From contig NW_024396999.1 in assembly GCF_905163445.1 (NCBI RefSeq), positions 35,203-99,202 of the forward strand: a stretch of DNA of 64,000 nt, in the 5' to 3' direction. Positions 49,420-62,918 of this stretch are shown in pieces (within the stretch, counting starts at the first letter, position 1; each line of letters begins with the position of its first letter). This DNA comes from Pararge aegeria. Lineage: Eukaryota > Arthropoda > Insecta > Lepidoptera > Nymphalidae. The notes beneath the pieces were generated by a model. The model did not search any database and was not told the DNA's origin. It worked only from the letters and a program-made list of their open reading frames with translations. The translations under genes and the position numbers were made by a program.

Positions 49420-50820
49420 CATCGAATAATCAATACACGAACTGCCCACACACTTGTAAATATAGACGCGCAAGATCGTTACACGAACCGCTTACCATTA
49501 TAGTAAACTACTATGCAAACACACATAACATATACGCAATAAGAGAACTTTAAATTGGAGATTTAACCCTACCACACCCGTCTGTCTCATTCTGAAAACT
49601 ATTCAAAATAATTGCTATTTTTCATTCTCATTCAAATATAAATAATAGTAAATAATATATAATTTTTGACTGAACTGAACCCAAGTGCCCAGCCTGTGGC
49701 CGGGCACCCCTCGTATTCATGTTCTAACCTAACCTAACCTAAATCTAGTTTTGACACCTTTAGACTTTAGATTCAAGATTTAATGTGAATATATGCATTA
49801 ATAAAAACTGATGAAAGCCAGATAGCTAGATCAGTGTTTAGTTAGTCGTAGTTGCCGGTGGGCTGAGGTCTAAAGGAATCCAAACTAGTTTTAAAAGGTT
49901 TGGATAGGTTAGGTTAGGTTAGAACATGAATAAGACGGGTGCCCGGCCGCAGGCCGGTCACTTAGGTTCAGTTCCGTTTAAAAAAAAAAAAACAAAAAAC
50001 AAAACGTACCAATACAAAGTACTCTTATTCATATTAGAAGATATTGTAAAATAACAATTAATTTAATTTTTTTTTTTTTTTTTCACTTACACATTAGGCC
50101 CGTCGCGCCGCGCCACTACTATATGGGGCGAAGGTGCGAAGTCGACGGCGACGACAAAGTACCGAGTCTAAGGAGACTGATGGCGGCGCCACACAGTGGC
50201 GTTATGTCTCTATAAAAGTGGTGGTCTTTTATTATGTTATTTATTAATGGTATTATTTTAATATCATATCAATATTGTACCCCGCACAGGGGGGAGGTAC
50301 GGGTAGGTAGTGACGAAAAATAACGATACGGGACTCTTACGAGGTCTCGCAATCGGAATGAGTACACTTTAAATATTTTAACGAGGTAAAATTAAAGGGC
50401 ATTGAGGGTCTGGTGCCAGTGGTGGTTGATTAGATCCACACACTATACTTTTTATAATTATGTGGCGTTATGTCTCTATAAAAGTGGTGGTCTTTTATTA
50501 TGTTATTTATTAATGGTATTTTTTTAATATCATATCAATATTGTACCCCGCACGGGGGGAGGTAGGGGGGTAGGTAGTGACGAAAAATAACGATACGGGA
50601 CTCTTACGAGGTCTCGTAATCGGAATGAGTTTCTGCGACTACCATTGTCTGTCGCGGGTAACGGGGAATCAGGGTTCGATTCCGGTGAGGGAGCCTGAGA
50701 AACTGCTACCACATCCAAGGAAGGCAGCAGGCGCGCAAATTACCCACTCCCTGCACGGGGGGGGAGGTACGGGTAGGTAGTGACGAAAAATAACGATACG
50801 GGACTCTTACGAGGTCCCGT
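49420..50820 (+). repeat. Unit 34 (1,401 bp) with 41-bp deletion in the fold-back interior
   Basis: A 41-bp stretch of the element's interior is missing at 49807-49810, with ACT at both breakpoints. The identical deletion recurs in units 41, 43 and 44. This unit also has a C-to-A change in the left hairpin (GTGCCCAGCC near 49685). Confidence 0.93.
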
Positions 50821-53800
50821 CATCGAATAATCAATACACGAACTGCCCACACACTTGTAAATATAGACGCGCAAGATCGTTACACGAACCGCTTACCATT
50901 ATAGTAAACTACTATGCAAACACACATAACATATACGCAATAAGAGAACTTTAAATTGGAGATTTTACCCTACCACACCCGTCTGTCTCATTCTGAAAAC
51001 TATTCAAAATAATTGCTATTTTTCATTCTCATTCAAATATAAATAATAGTAAATAATATATAATTTTTGACTGAACTGAACCCAAGTGCCCGGCCTGTGG
51101 CCGGGCACCCCTCGTATTCATGTTCTAACCTAACCTAACCTAAATCTAGTTTTGACACCTTTAGACTTTAGATTCAAGATTTAATGTGAATATATGCATT
51201 AATAAAAACTCATTACTATTTTAATACTAGTTATGCTGCTGTTGATGCACTGATGAAAGCCAGATAGCTAGATCAGTGTTTAGTTAGTCGTAGTTGCCGG
51301 TGGGCTGAGGTCTAAAGGAATCCAAACTAGTTTTAAAAGGTTTGGATAGGTTAGGTTAGGTTAGAACATGAATAAGACGGGTGCCCGGCCGCAGGCCGGT
51401 CACTTAGGTTCAGTTCCGTTTAAAAAAAAAAAAACCAAAAACAAAACGTACCAATACAAAGTACTCTTATTCATATTAGAAGATATTGTAAAATAACAAT
51501 TAATTTAATTTTTTTTTTTTTTTTTCACTTACACATTAGGCCCGTCGCGCCGCGCCACTACTATATGGGGCGAAGGTGCGAAGTCGACGGCGACGACAAA
51601 GTACCGAGTCTAAGGAGACTGATGGCGGCGCCACACAGTGGCGTTATGTCTCTATAAAAGTGGTGGTCTTTTATTATGTTATTTATTAATGGTATTATTT
51701 TAATATCATATCAATATTGTACCCCGCACAGGGGGGAGGTACGGGTAGGTAGTGACGAAAAATAACGATACGGGACTCTTACGAGGTCTCGCAATCGGAA
51801 TGAGTACACTTTAAATATTTTAACGAGGTAAAATTTAAGGGCATTGAGGGTCTGGTGCCAGTGGTGGTTGATTAGATCCACACACTATACTTTTTATAAT
51901 TATGTGGCGTTATGTCTCTATAAAAGTGGTGGTCTTTTATTATGTTATTTATTAATGGTATTTTTTTAATATCATATCAATATTGTACCCCGCACGGGGG
52001 GAGGTAGGGGGGTAGGTAGTGACGAAAAATAACGATACGGGACTCTTACGAGGTCTCGTAATCGGAATGAGTTTCTGCGACTACCATTGTCTGTCGCGGG
52101 TAACGGGGAATCAGGGTTCGATTCCGGTGAGGGAGCCTGAGAAACTGCTACCACATCCAAGGAAGGCAGCAGGCGCGCAAATTACCCACTCCCTGCACGG
52201 GGGGGGAGGTACGGGTAGGTAGTGACGAAAAATAACGATACGGGACTCTTACGAGGGCCCGTCATCGAATAATCAATACACGAACTGCCCACACACTTGT
52301 AAATATAGACGCGCAAGATCGTTACACGAACCGCTTACCATTATAGTAAACTACTATGCAAACACACATAACATATACGCAATAAGAGAACTTTAAATTG
52401 GAGATTTTACCCTACCACACCCGTCTGTCTCATTCTGAAAACTATTCAAAATAATTGCTATTTTTCATTCTCATTCAAATATAAATAATAGTAAATAATA
52501 TATAATTTTTGACTGAACTGAACCCAAGTGCCCGGCCTGTGGCCGGGCACCCCTCGTATTCATGTTCTAACCTAACCTAACCTAAATCTAGTTTTGACAC
52601 CTTTAGACTTTAGATTCAAGATTTAATGTGAATATATGCATTAATAAAAACTCATTACTATTTTAATACTAGTTATGCTGCTGTTGATGCACTGATGAAA
52701 GCCAGATAGCTAGATCAGTGTTTAGTTAGTCGTAGTTGCCGGTGGGCTGAGGTCTAAAGGAATCCAAACTAGTTTTAAAAGGTTTGGATAGGTTAGGTTA
52801 GGTTAGAACATGAATAAGACGGGTGCCCGGCCGCAGGCCGGTCACTTAGGTTCAGTTCCGTTTAAAAAAAAAAAAACAAAAAACAAAACGTACCAATACA
52901 AAGTACTCTTATTCATATTAGAAGATATTGTAAAATAACAATTAATTTAATTTTTTTTTTTTTTTTTCACTTACACATTAGGCCCGTCGCGCCGCGCCAC
53001 TACTATATGGGGCGAAGGTGCGAAGTCGACGGCGACGACAAAGTACCGAGTCTAAGGAGACTGATGGCGGCGCCACACAGTGGCGTTATGTCTCTATAAA
53101 AGTGGTGGTCTTTTATTATGTTATTTATTAATGGTATTATTTTAATATCATATCAATATTGTACCCCGCACAGGGGGGAGGTACGGGTAGGTAGTGACGA
53201 AAAATAACGATACGGGACTCTTACGAGGTCTCGCAATCGGAATGAGTACACTTTAAATATTTTAACGAGGTAAAATTTAAGGGCATTGAGGGTCTGGTGC
53301 CAGTGGTGGTTGATTAGATCCACACACTATACTTTTTATAATTATGTGGCGTTATGTCTCTATAAAAGTGGTGGTCTTTTATTATGTTATTTATTAATGG
53401 TATTTTTTTAATATCATATCAATATTGTACCCCGCACGGGGGGAGGTAGGGGGGTAGGTAGTGACGAAAAATAACGATACGGGACTCTTACGAGGTCTCG
53501 TAATCGGAATGAGTTTCTGCGACTACCATTGTCTGTCGCGGGTAACGGGGAATCAGGGTTCGATTCCGGTGAGGGAGCCTGAGAAACTGCTACCACATCC
53601 AAGGAAGGCAGCAGGCGCGCAAATTACCCACTCCCTGCACGGGGGGGGAGGTACGGGTAGGTAGTGACGAAAAATAACGATACGGGACTCTTACGAGGGC
53701 CCGTCATCGAATAATCAATACACGAACTGCCCACACACTTGTAAATATAGACGCGCAAGATCGTTACACGAACCGCTTACCATTATAGTAAACTACTATG

Positions 53801-56590
53801 CAAACACACATAACATATACGCAATAAGAGAACTTTAAATTGGAGATTTTACCCTACCACACCCGTCTGTCTCATTCTGAAAACTATTCAAAATAATTGC
53901 TATTTTTCATTCTCATTCAAATATAAATAATAGTAAATAATATATAATTTTTGACTGAACTGAACCCAAGTGCCCGGCCTGTGGCCGGGCACCCCTCGTA
54001 TTCATGTTCTAACCTAACCTAACCTAAATCTAGTTTTGACACCTTTAGACTTTAGATTCAAGATTTAATGTGAATATATGCATTAATAAAAACTCATTAC
54101 TATTTTAATACTAGTTATGCTGCTGTTGATGCACTGATGAAAGCCAGATAGCTAGATCAGTGTTTAGTTAGTCGTAGTTGCCGGTGGGCTGAGGTCTAAA
54201 GGAATCCAAACTAGTTTTAAAAGGTTTGGATAGGTCAGGTTAGGTTAGAACATGAATAAGACGGGTGCCCGGCCGCAGGCCGGTCACTTAGGTTCAGTTC
54301 CGTTTAAAAAAAAAAAACAAAAAACAAAACGTACCAATACAAAGTACTCTTATTCATATTAGAAGATATTGTAAAATAACAATTAATTTAATTTTTTTTT
54401 TTTTTTTTCACTTACACATTAGGCCCGTCGCGCCGCGCCACTACTATATGGGGCGAAGGTGCGAAGTCGACGGCGACGACAAAGTACCGAGTCTAAGGAG
54501 ACTGATGGCGGCGCCACACAGTGGCGTTATGTCTCTATAAAAGTGGTGGTCTTTTATTATGTTATTTATTAATGGTATTATTTTAATATCATATCAATAT
54601 TGTACCCCGCACAGGGGGGAGGTACGGGTAGGTAGTGACGAAAAATAACGATACGGGACTCTTACGAGGTCTCGCAATCGGAATGAGTACACTTTAAATA
54701 TTTTAACGAGGTAAAATTTAAGGGCATTGAGGGTCTGGTGCCAGTGGTGGTTGATTAGATCCACACACTATACTTTTTATAATTATGTGGCGTTATGTCT
54801 CTATAAAAGTGGTGGTCTTTTATTATGTTATTTATTAATGGTATTTTTTTAATATCATATCAATATTGTACCCCGCACGGGGGGAGGTAGGGGGGGGTAG
54901 GTAGTGACGAAAAATAACGATACGGGACTCTTACGAGGTCTCGTAATCGGAATGAGTTTCTGCGACTACCATTGTCTGTCGCGGGTAACGGGGAATCAGG
55001 GTTCGATTCCGGTGAGGGAGCCTGAGAAACTGCTACCACATCCAAGGAAGGCAGCAGGCGCGCAAATTACCCACTCCCTGCACGGGGGGGGAGGTACGGG
55101 TAGGTAGTGACGAAAAATAACGATACGGGACTCTTACGAGGGCCCGTCATCGAATAATCAATACACGAACTGCCCACACACTTGTAAATATAGACGCGCA
55201 AGATCGTTACACGAACCGCTTACCATTATAGTAAACTACTATGCAAACACACATAACATATACGCAATAAGAGAACTTTAAATTGGAGATTTTACCCTAC
55301 CACACCCGTCTGTCTCATTCTGAAAACTATTCAAAATAATTGCTATTTTTCATTCTCATTCAAATATAAATAATAGTAAATAATATATAATTTTTGACTG
55401 AACTGAACCCAAGTGCCCGGCCTGTGGCCGGGCACCCCTCGTATTCATGTTCTAACCTAACCTAACCTAAATCTAGTTTTGACACCTTTAGACTTTAGAT
55501 TCAAGATTTAATGTGAATATATGCATTAATAAAAACTCATTACTATTTTAATACTAGTTATGCTGCTGTTGATGCACTGATGAAAGCCAGATAGCTAGAT
55601 CAGTGTTTAGTTAGTCGTAGTTGCCGGTGGGCTGAGGTCTAAAGGAATCCAAACTAGTTTTAAAAGGTTTGGATAGGTTAGGTTAGGTTAGAACATGAAT
55701 AAGACGGGTGCCCGGCCGCAGGCCGGTCACTTAGGTTCAGTTCCGTTTAAAAAAAAAAAACAAAAAACAAAACGTACCAATACAAAGTACTCTTATTCAT
55801 ATTAGAAGATATTGTAAAATAACAATTAATTTAATTTTTTTTTTTTTTTTTCACTTACACATTAGGCCCGTCGCGCCGCGCCACTACTATATGGGGCGAA
55901 GGTGCGAAGTCGACGGCGACGACAAAGTACCGAGTCTAAGGAGACTGATGGCGGCGCCACACAGTGGCGTTATGTCTCTATAAAAGTGGTGGTCTTTTAT
56001 TATGTTATTTATTAATGGTATTATTTTAATATCATATCAATATTGTACCCCGCACAGGGGGGAGGTACGGGTAGGTAGTGACGAAAAATAACGATACGGG
56101 ACTCTTACGAGGTCTCGCAATCGGAATGAGTACACTTTAAATATTTTAACGAGGTAAAATTTAAGGGCATTGAGGGTCTGGTGCCAGTGGTGGTTGATTA
56201 GATCCACACACTATACTTTTTATAATTATGTGGCGTTATGTCTCTATAAAAGTGGTGGTCTTTTATTATGTTATTTATTAATGGTATTTTTTTAATATCA
56301 TATCAATATTGTACCCCGCACGGGGGGAGGTAGGGGGGGGTAGGTAGTGACGAAAAATAACGATACGGGACTCTTACGAGGTCTCGTAATCGGAATGAGT
56401 TTCTGCGACTACCATTGTCTGTCGCGGGTAACGGGGAATCAGGGTTCGATTCCGGTGAGGGAGCCTGAGAAACTGCTACCACATCCAAGGAAGGCAGCAG
56501 GCGCGCAAATTACCCACTCCCTGCACGGGGGGGGAGGTACGGGTAGGTAGTGACGAAAAATAACGATACGGGACTCTTACGAGGTCCCGT
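50821..56590 (+). repeat. Units 35-38, full length
   Basis: Four complete units of 1,442-1,443 bp with only isolated changes, such as AAACCAAAAAC near 51433 and GGTCAGG in one telomere-like motif near 54235. Confidence 0.94.
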
Positions 56591-57765
56591 CATCGAATAA
56601 TCAATACACGAACTGCCCACACACTTGTAAATATAGACGCGCAAGATCGTTACACGAACCGCTTACCATTATAGTAAACTACTATGCAAACACACATAAC
56701 ATATACGCAATAAGAGAACTTTAAATTGGAGATTTTACCCTACCACACCCGTCTGTCTCATTCTGAAAACTATTCAAAATAATTGCTATTTTTCATTCTC
56801 ATTCAAATATAAATAATAGTAAATAATATATAATTTTTGACTGAACTGAACCCAAGTGCCCGGCCTGTGGCCGGGCACCCCTCGTATTCATGTTCTAACC
56901 TAACCTAACCTAAATCTAGTTTTGACACCTTTAGACTTTAGATTCAAGATTTAATGTGAATATATGCATTAATAAAAACTCATTACTATTTTAATACTAG
57001 TTATGCTGCTGTTGATGCACTGATGAAAGCCAGATAGCTAGATCAGTGTTTAGTTAGTCGTAGTTGCCGGTGGGCTGAGGTCTAAAGGAATCCAAACTAG
57101 TTTTAAAAGGTTTGGATAGGTTAGGTTAGGTTAGAACATGAATAAGACGGGTGCCCGGCCGCAGGCCGGTCACTTAGGTTCAGTTCCGTTTAAAAAAAAA
57201 AAAACAAAAAACAAAACGTACCAATACAAAGTACTCTTATTCATATTAGAAGATATTGTAAAATAACAATTAATTTAATTTTTTTTTTTTTTTTTCACTT
57301 ACACATTAGGCCCGTCGCGCCGCGCCACTACTATATGGGGCGAAGGTGCGAAGTCGACGGCGACGACAAAGTACCGAGTCTAAGGAGACTGATGGCGGCG
57401 CCACACAGTGGCGTTATGTCTCTATAAAGTGGTGGTCTTTTATTATGTTATTTATTAATGGTATTTTTTTAATATCATATCAATATTGTACCCCGCACGG
57501 GGGGTGGTAGGGGGGTAGGTAGTGACGAAAAATAACGATACGGGACTCTTACGAGGTCTCGTAATCGGAATGAGTTTCTGCGACTACCATTGTCTGTCGC
57601 GGGTAACGGGGAATCAGGGTTCGATTCCGGTGAGGGAGCCTGAGAAACTGCTACCACATCCAAGGAAGGCAGCAGGCGCGCAAATTACCCACTCCCTGCA
57701 CGGGGGGGGAGGTACGGGTAGGTAGTGACGAAAAATAACGATACGGGACTCTTACGAGGTCCCGT
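56591..57765 (+). repeat. Unit 39, short (1,175 bp), third exchange class
   Basis: Like unit 20, the single TATA segment has the copy-2 signature (tatttttttaat near 57461). Its TATA has lost one A (TATAAAGTGG), as in unit 15, and a private GGGGTGGTAG lies near 57503. Confidence 0.92.
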
Positions 57766-59207
57766 CATCGAATAATCAATACACGAACTGCCCACACACT
57801 TGTAAATATAGACGCGCAAGATCGTTACACGAACCGCTTACCATTATAGTAAACTACTATGCAAACATACATAACATATACGCAATAAGAGAACTTTAAA
57901 TTGGAGATTTTACCCTACCACACCCGTCTGTCTCATTCTGAAAACTATTCAAAATAATTGCTATTTTTCATTCTCATTCAAATATAAATAATAGTAAATA
58001 ATATATAATTTTTGACTGAACTGAACCCAAGTGCCCGGCCTGTGGCCGGGCACCCCTCGTATTCATGTTCTAACCTAACCTAACCTAAATCTAGTTTTGA
58101 CACCTTTAGACTTTAGATTCAAGATTTAATGTGAATATATGCATTAATAAAAACTCATTACTATTTTAATACTAGTTATGCTGCTGTTGATGCACTGATG
58201 AAAGCCAGATAGCTAGATCAGTGTTTAGTTAGTCGTAGTTGCCGGTGGGCTGAGGTCTAAAGGAATCCAAACTAGTTTTAAAAGGTTTGGATAGGTTAGG
58301 TTAGGTTAGAACATGAATAAGACGGGTGCCCGGCCGCAGGCCGGTCACTTAGGTTCAGTTCCGTTTAAAAAAAAAAAAACAAAAAACAAAACGTACCAAT
58401 ACAAAGTACTCTTATTCATATTAGAAGATATTGTAAAATAACAATTAATTTAATTTTTTTTTTTTTTTTTCACTTACACATTAGGCCCGTCGCGCCGCGC
58501 CACTACTATATGGGGCGAAGGTGCGAAGTCGACGGCGACGACAAAGTACCGAGTCTAAGGAGACTGATGGCGGCGCCACACAGTGGCGTTATGTCTCTAT
58601 AAAAGTGGTGGTCTTTTATTATGTTATTTATTAATGGTATTATTTTAATATCATATCAATATTGTACCCCGCACAGGGGGGAGGTACGGGTAGGTAGTGA
58701 CGAAAAATAACGATACGGGACTCTTACGAGGTCTCGCAATCGGAATGAGTACACTTTAAATATTTTAACGAGGTAAAATTAAAGGGCATTGAGGGTCTGG
58801 TGCCAGTGGTGGTTGATTAGATCCACACACTATACTTTTTATAATTATGTGGCGTTATGTCTCTATAAAAGTGGTGGTCTTTTATTATGTTATTTATTAA
58901 TGGTATTTTTTTAATATCATATCAATATTGTACCCCGCACGGGGGGAGGTAGGGGGGTAGGTAGTGACGAAAAATAACGATACGGGACTCTTACGAGGTC
59001 TCGTAATCGGAATGAGTTTCTGCGACTGCCATTGTCTGTCGCGGGTAACGGGGAATCAGGGTTCGATTCCGGTGAGGGAGCCTGAGAAACTGCTACCACA
59101 TCCAAGGAAGGCAGCAGGCGCGCAAATTACCCACTCCCTGCACGGGGGGGGAGGTACGGGTAGGTAGTGACGAAAAATAACGATACGGGACTCTTACGAG
59201 GTCCCGT
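57766..59207 (+). repeat. Unit 40, full length (1,442 bp)
   Basis: A complete unit with ATTAAAGGGC in fragment A and an A-to-G change in B2 (CGACTGCCATTG near 59027) that recurs only in unit 42. Confidence 0.93.
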
Positions 59208-60341
59208 CATCGAATAATCAATACACGAACTGCCCACACACTTGTAAATATAGACGCGCAAGATCGTTACACGAACCGCTTACCATTATAGTAAACTACT
59301 ATGCAAACACACATAACATATACGCAATAAGAGAACTTTAAATTGGAGATTTTACCCTACCACACCCGTCTGTCTCATTCTGAAAACTATTCAAAATAAT
59401 TGCTATTTTTCATTCTCATTCAAATATAAATAATAGTAAATAATATATAATTTTTGACTGAACTGAACCCAAGTGCCCGGCCTGTGGCCGGGCACCCCTC
59501 GTATTCATGTTCTAACCTAACCTAACCTAAATCTAGTTTTGACACCTTTAGACTTTAGATTCAAGATTTAATGTGAATATATGCATTAATAAAAACTGAT
59601 GAAAGCCAGATAGCTAGATCAGTGTTTAGTTAGTCGTAGTTGCCGGTGGGCTGAGGTCTAAAGGAATCCAAACTAGTTTTAAAAGGTTTGGATAGTTTAG
59701 GTTAGGTTAGAACATGAATAAGACGGGTGCCCGGCCGCAGGCCGGTCACTTAGGTTCAGTTCCGTTTAAAAAAAAAAAAACAAAAAACAAAACGTACCAA
59801 TACAAAGTACTCTTATTCATATTAGAAGATATTGTAAAATAACAATTAATTTAATTTTTTTTTTTTTTTTTCACTTACACATTAGGCCCGTCGCGCCGCG
59901 CCACTACTATATGGGGCGAAGGTGCGAAGTCGACGGCGACGACAAAGTACCGAGTCTAAGGAGACTGATGGCGGCGCCACACAGTGGCGTTATGTCTCTA
60001 TAAAAGTGGTGGTCTTTTATTATGTTATTTATTAATGGTATTATTTTAATATCATATCAATATTGTACCCCGCACAGGGGGGAGGTACGGGTAGGTAGTG
60101 ACGAAAAATAACGATACGGGACTCTTACGAGGTCTCGTAATCGGAATGAGTTTCTGCGACTACCATTGTCTGTCGCGGGTAACGGGGAATCAGGGTTCGA
60201 TTCCGGTGAGGGAGCCTGAGAAACTGCTACCACATCCAAGGAAGGCAGCAGGCGCGCAAATTACCCACTCCCTGCACGGGGGGGGAGGTACGGGTAGGTA
60301 GTGACGAAAAATAACGATACGGGACTCTTACGAGGTCCCGT
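59208..60341 (+). repeat. Unit 41, short (1,134 bp) with two deletions
   Basis: It combines the 41-bp fold-back deletion (59595-59597) with the A/B1 collapse of the unit-10 class, plus GATAGTTTAGG in the right telomere-like motif. Confidence 0.92.
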
Positions 60342-61783
60342 CATCGAATAATCAATACACGAACTGCCCACACACTTGTAAATATAGACGCGCAAGATCG
60401 TTACACGAACCGCTTACCATTATAGTAAACTACTATGCAAACACACATAACATATACGCAATAAGAGAACTTTAAATTGGAGATTTTACCCTACCACACC
60501 CGTCTGTCTCATTCTGAAAACTATTCAAAATAATTGCTATTTTTCATTCTCATTCAAATATAAATAATAGTAAATAATATATAATTTTTGACTGAACTGA
60601 ACCCAAGTGCCCGGCCTGTGGCCGGGCACCCCTCGTATTCATGTTCTAACCTAACCTAACCTAAATCTAGTTTTGACACCTTTAGACTTTAGATTCAAGA
60701 TTTAATGTGAATATATGCATTAATAAAAACTCATTACTATTTTAATACTAGTTATGCTGCTGTTGATGCACTGATGAAAGCCAGATAGCTAGATCAGTGT
60801 TTAGTTAGTCGTAGTTGCCGGTGGGCTGAGGTCTAAAGGAATCCAAACTAGTTTTAAAAGGTTTGGATAGGTTAGGTTAGGTTAGAACATGAATAAGACG
60901 GGTGCCCGGCCGCAGGCCGGTCACTTAGGTTCAGTTCCGTTTAAAAAAAAAAAAACAAAAAACAAAACGTACCAATACAAAGTACTCTTATTCATATTAG
61001 AAGATATTGTAAAATAACAATTAATTTAATTTTTTTTTTTTTTTTTCACTTACACATTAGGCCCGTCGCGCCGCGCCACTACTATATGGGGCGAAGGTGC
61101 GAAGTCGACGGCGACGACAAAGTACCGAGTCTAAGGAGACTGATGGCGGCGCCACACAGTGGCGTTATGTCTCTATAAAAGTGGTGGTCTTTTATTATGT
61201 TATTTATTAATGGTATTATTTTAATATCATATCAATATTGTACCCCGCACAGGGGGGAGGTACGGGTAGGTAGTGACGAAAAATAACGATACGGGACTCT
61301 TACGAGGTCTCGCAATCGGAATGAGTACACTTTAAATATTTTAACGAGGTAAAATTAAAGGGCATTGAGGGTCTGGTGCCAGTGGTGGTTGATTAGATCC
61401 ACACACTATACTTTTTATAATTATGTGGCGTTATGTCTCTATAAAAGTGGTGGTCTTTTATTATGTTATTTATTAATGGTATTTTTTTAATATCATATCA
61501 ATATTGTACCCCGCACGGGGGGAGGTAGGGGGGTAGGTAGTGACGAAAAATAACGATACGGGACTCTTACGAGGTCTCGTAATCGGAATGAGTTTCTGCG
61601 ACTGCCATTGTCTGTCGCGGGTAACGGGGAATCAGGGTTCGATTCCGGTGAGGGAGCCTGAGAAACTGCTACCACATCCAAGGAAGGCAGCAGGCGCGCA
61701 AATTACCCACTCCCTGCACGGGGGGGGAGGTACGGGTAGGTAGTGACGAAAAATAACGATACGGGACTCTTACGAGGTCCCGT
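60342..61783 (+). repeat. Unit 42, full length (1,442 bp)
   Basis: A complete unit sharing ATTAAAGGGC and CGACTGCCATTG (near 61603) with unit 40. Units 40-41 and 42-43 therefore form a repeated two-unit block of about 2,576 bp. Confidence 0.93.
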
Positions 61784-62918
61784 CATCGAATAATCAATAC
61801 ACGAACTGCCCACACACTTGTAAATATAGACGCGCAAGATCGTTACACGAACCGCTTACCATTATAGTAAACTACTATGCAAACACACATAACATATACG
61901 CAATAAGAGAACTTTAAATTGGAGATTTTACCCTACCACACCCGTCTGTCTCATTCTGAAAACTATTCAAAATAATTGCTATTTTTCATTCTCATTCAAA
62001 TATAAATAATAGTAAATAATATATAATTTTTGACTGAACTGAACCCAAGTGCCCGGCCTGTGGCCGGGCACCCCTCGTATTCATGTTCTAACCTAACCTA
62101 ACCTAAATCTAGTTTTGACACCTTTAGACTTTAGATTCAAGATTTAATGTGAATATATGCATTAATAAAAACTGATGAAAGCCAGATAGCTAGATCAGTG
62201 TTTAGTTAGTCGTAGTTGCCGGTGGGCTGAGGTCTAAAGGAATCCAAACTAGTTTTAAAAGGTTTGGATAGTTTAGGTTAGGTTAGAACATGAATAAGAC
62301 GGGTGCCCGGCCGCAGGCCGGTCACTTAGGTTCAGTTCCGTTTAAAAAAAAAAAAAACAAAAAACAAAACGTACCAATACAAAGTACTCTTATTCATATT
62401 AGAAGATATTGTAAAATAACAATTAATTTAATTTTTTTTTTTTTTTTTCACTTACACATTAGGCCCGTCGCGCCGCGCCACTACTATATGGGGCGAAGGT
62501 GCGAAGTCGACGGCGACGACAAAGTACCGAGTCTAAGGAGACTGATGGCGGCGCCACACAGTGGCGTTATGTCTCTATAAAAGTGGTGGTCTTTTATTAT
62601 GTTATTTATTAATGGTATTATTTTAATATCATATCAATATTGTACCCCGCACAGGGGGGAGGTACGGGTAGGTAGTGACGAAAAATAACGATACGGGACT
62701 CTTACGAGGTCTCGTAATCGGAATGAGTTTCTGCGACTACCATTGTCTGTCGCGGGTAACGGGGAATCAGGGTTCGATTCCGGTGAGGGAGCCTGAGAAA
62801 CTGCTACCACATCCAAGGAAGGCAGCAGGCGCGCAAATTACCCACTCCCTGCACGGGGGGGGAGGTACGGGTAGGTAGTGACGAAAAATAACGATACGGG
62901 ACTCTTACGAGGTCCCGT
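61784..62918 (+). repeat. Unit 43, short (1,135 bp) with two deletions
   Basis: The same combination as unit 41: 41-bp deletion (62171-62173), GATAGTTTAGG, and the A/B1 collapse. It differs by one extra A in the A-tract, which opens a spurious 96-codon frame at 62290. Confidence 0.92.
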
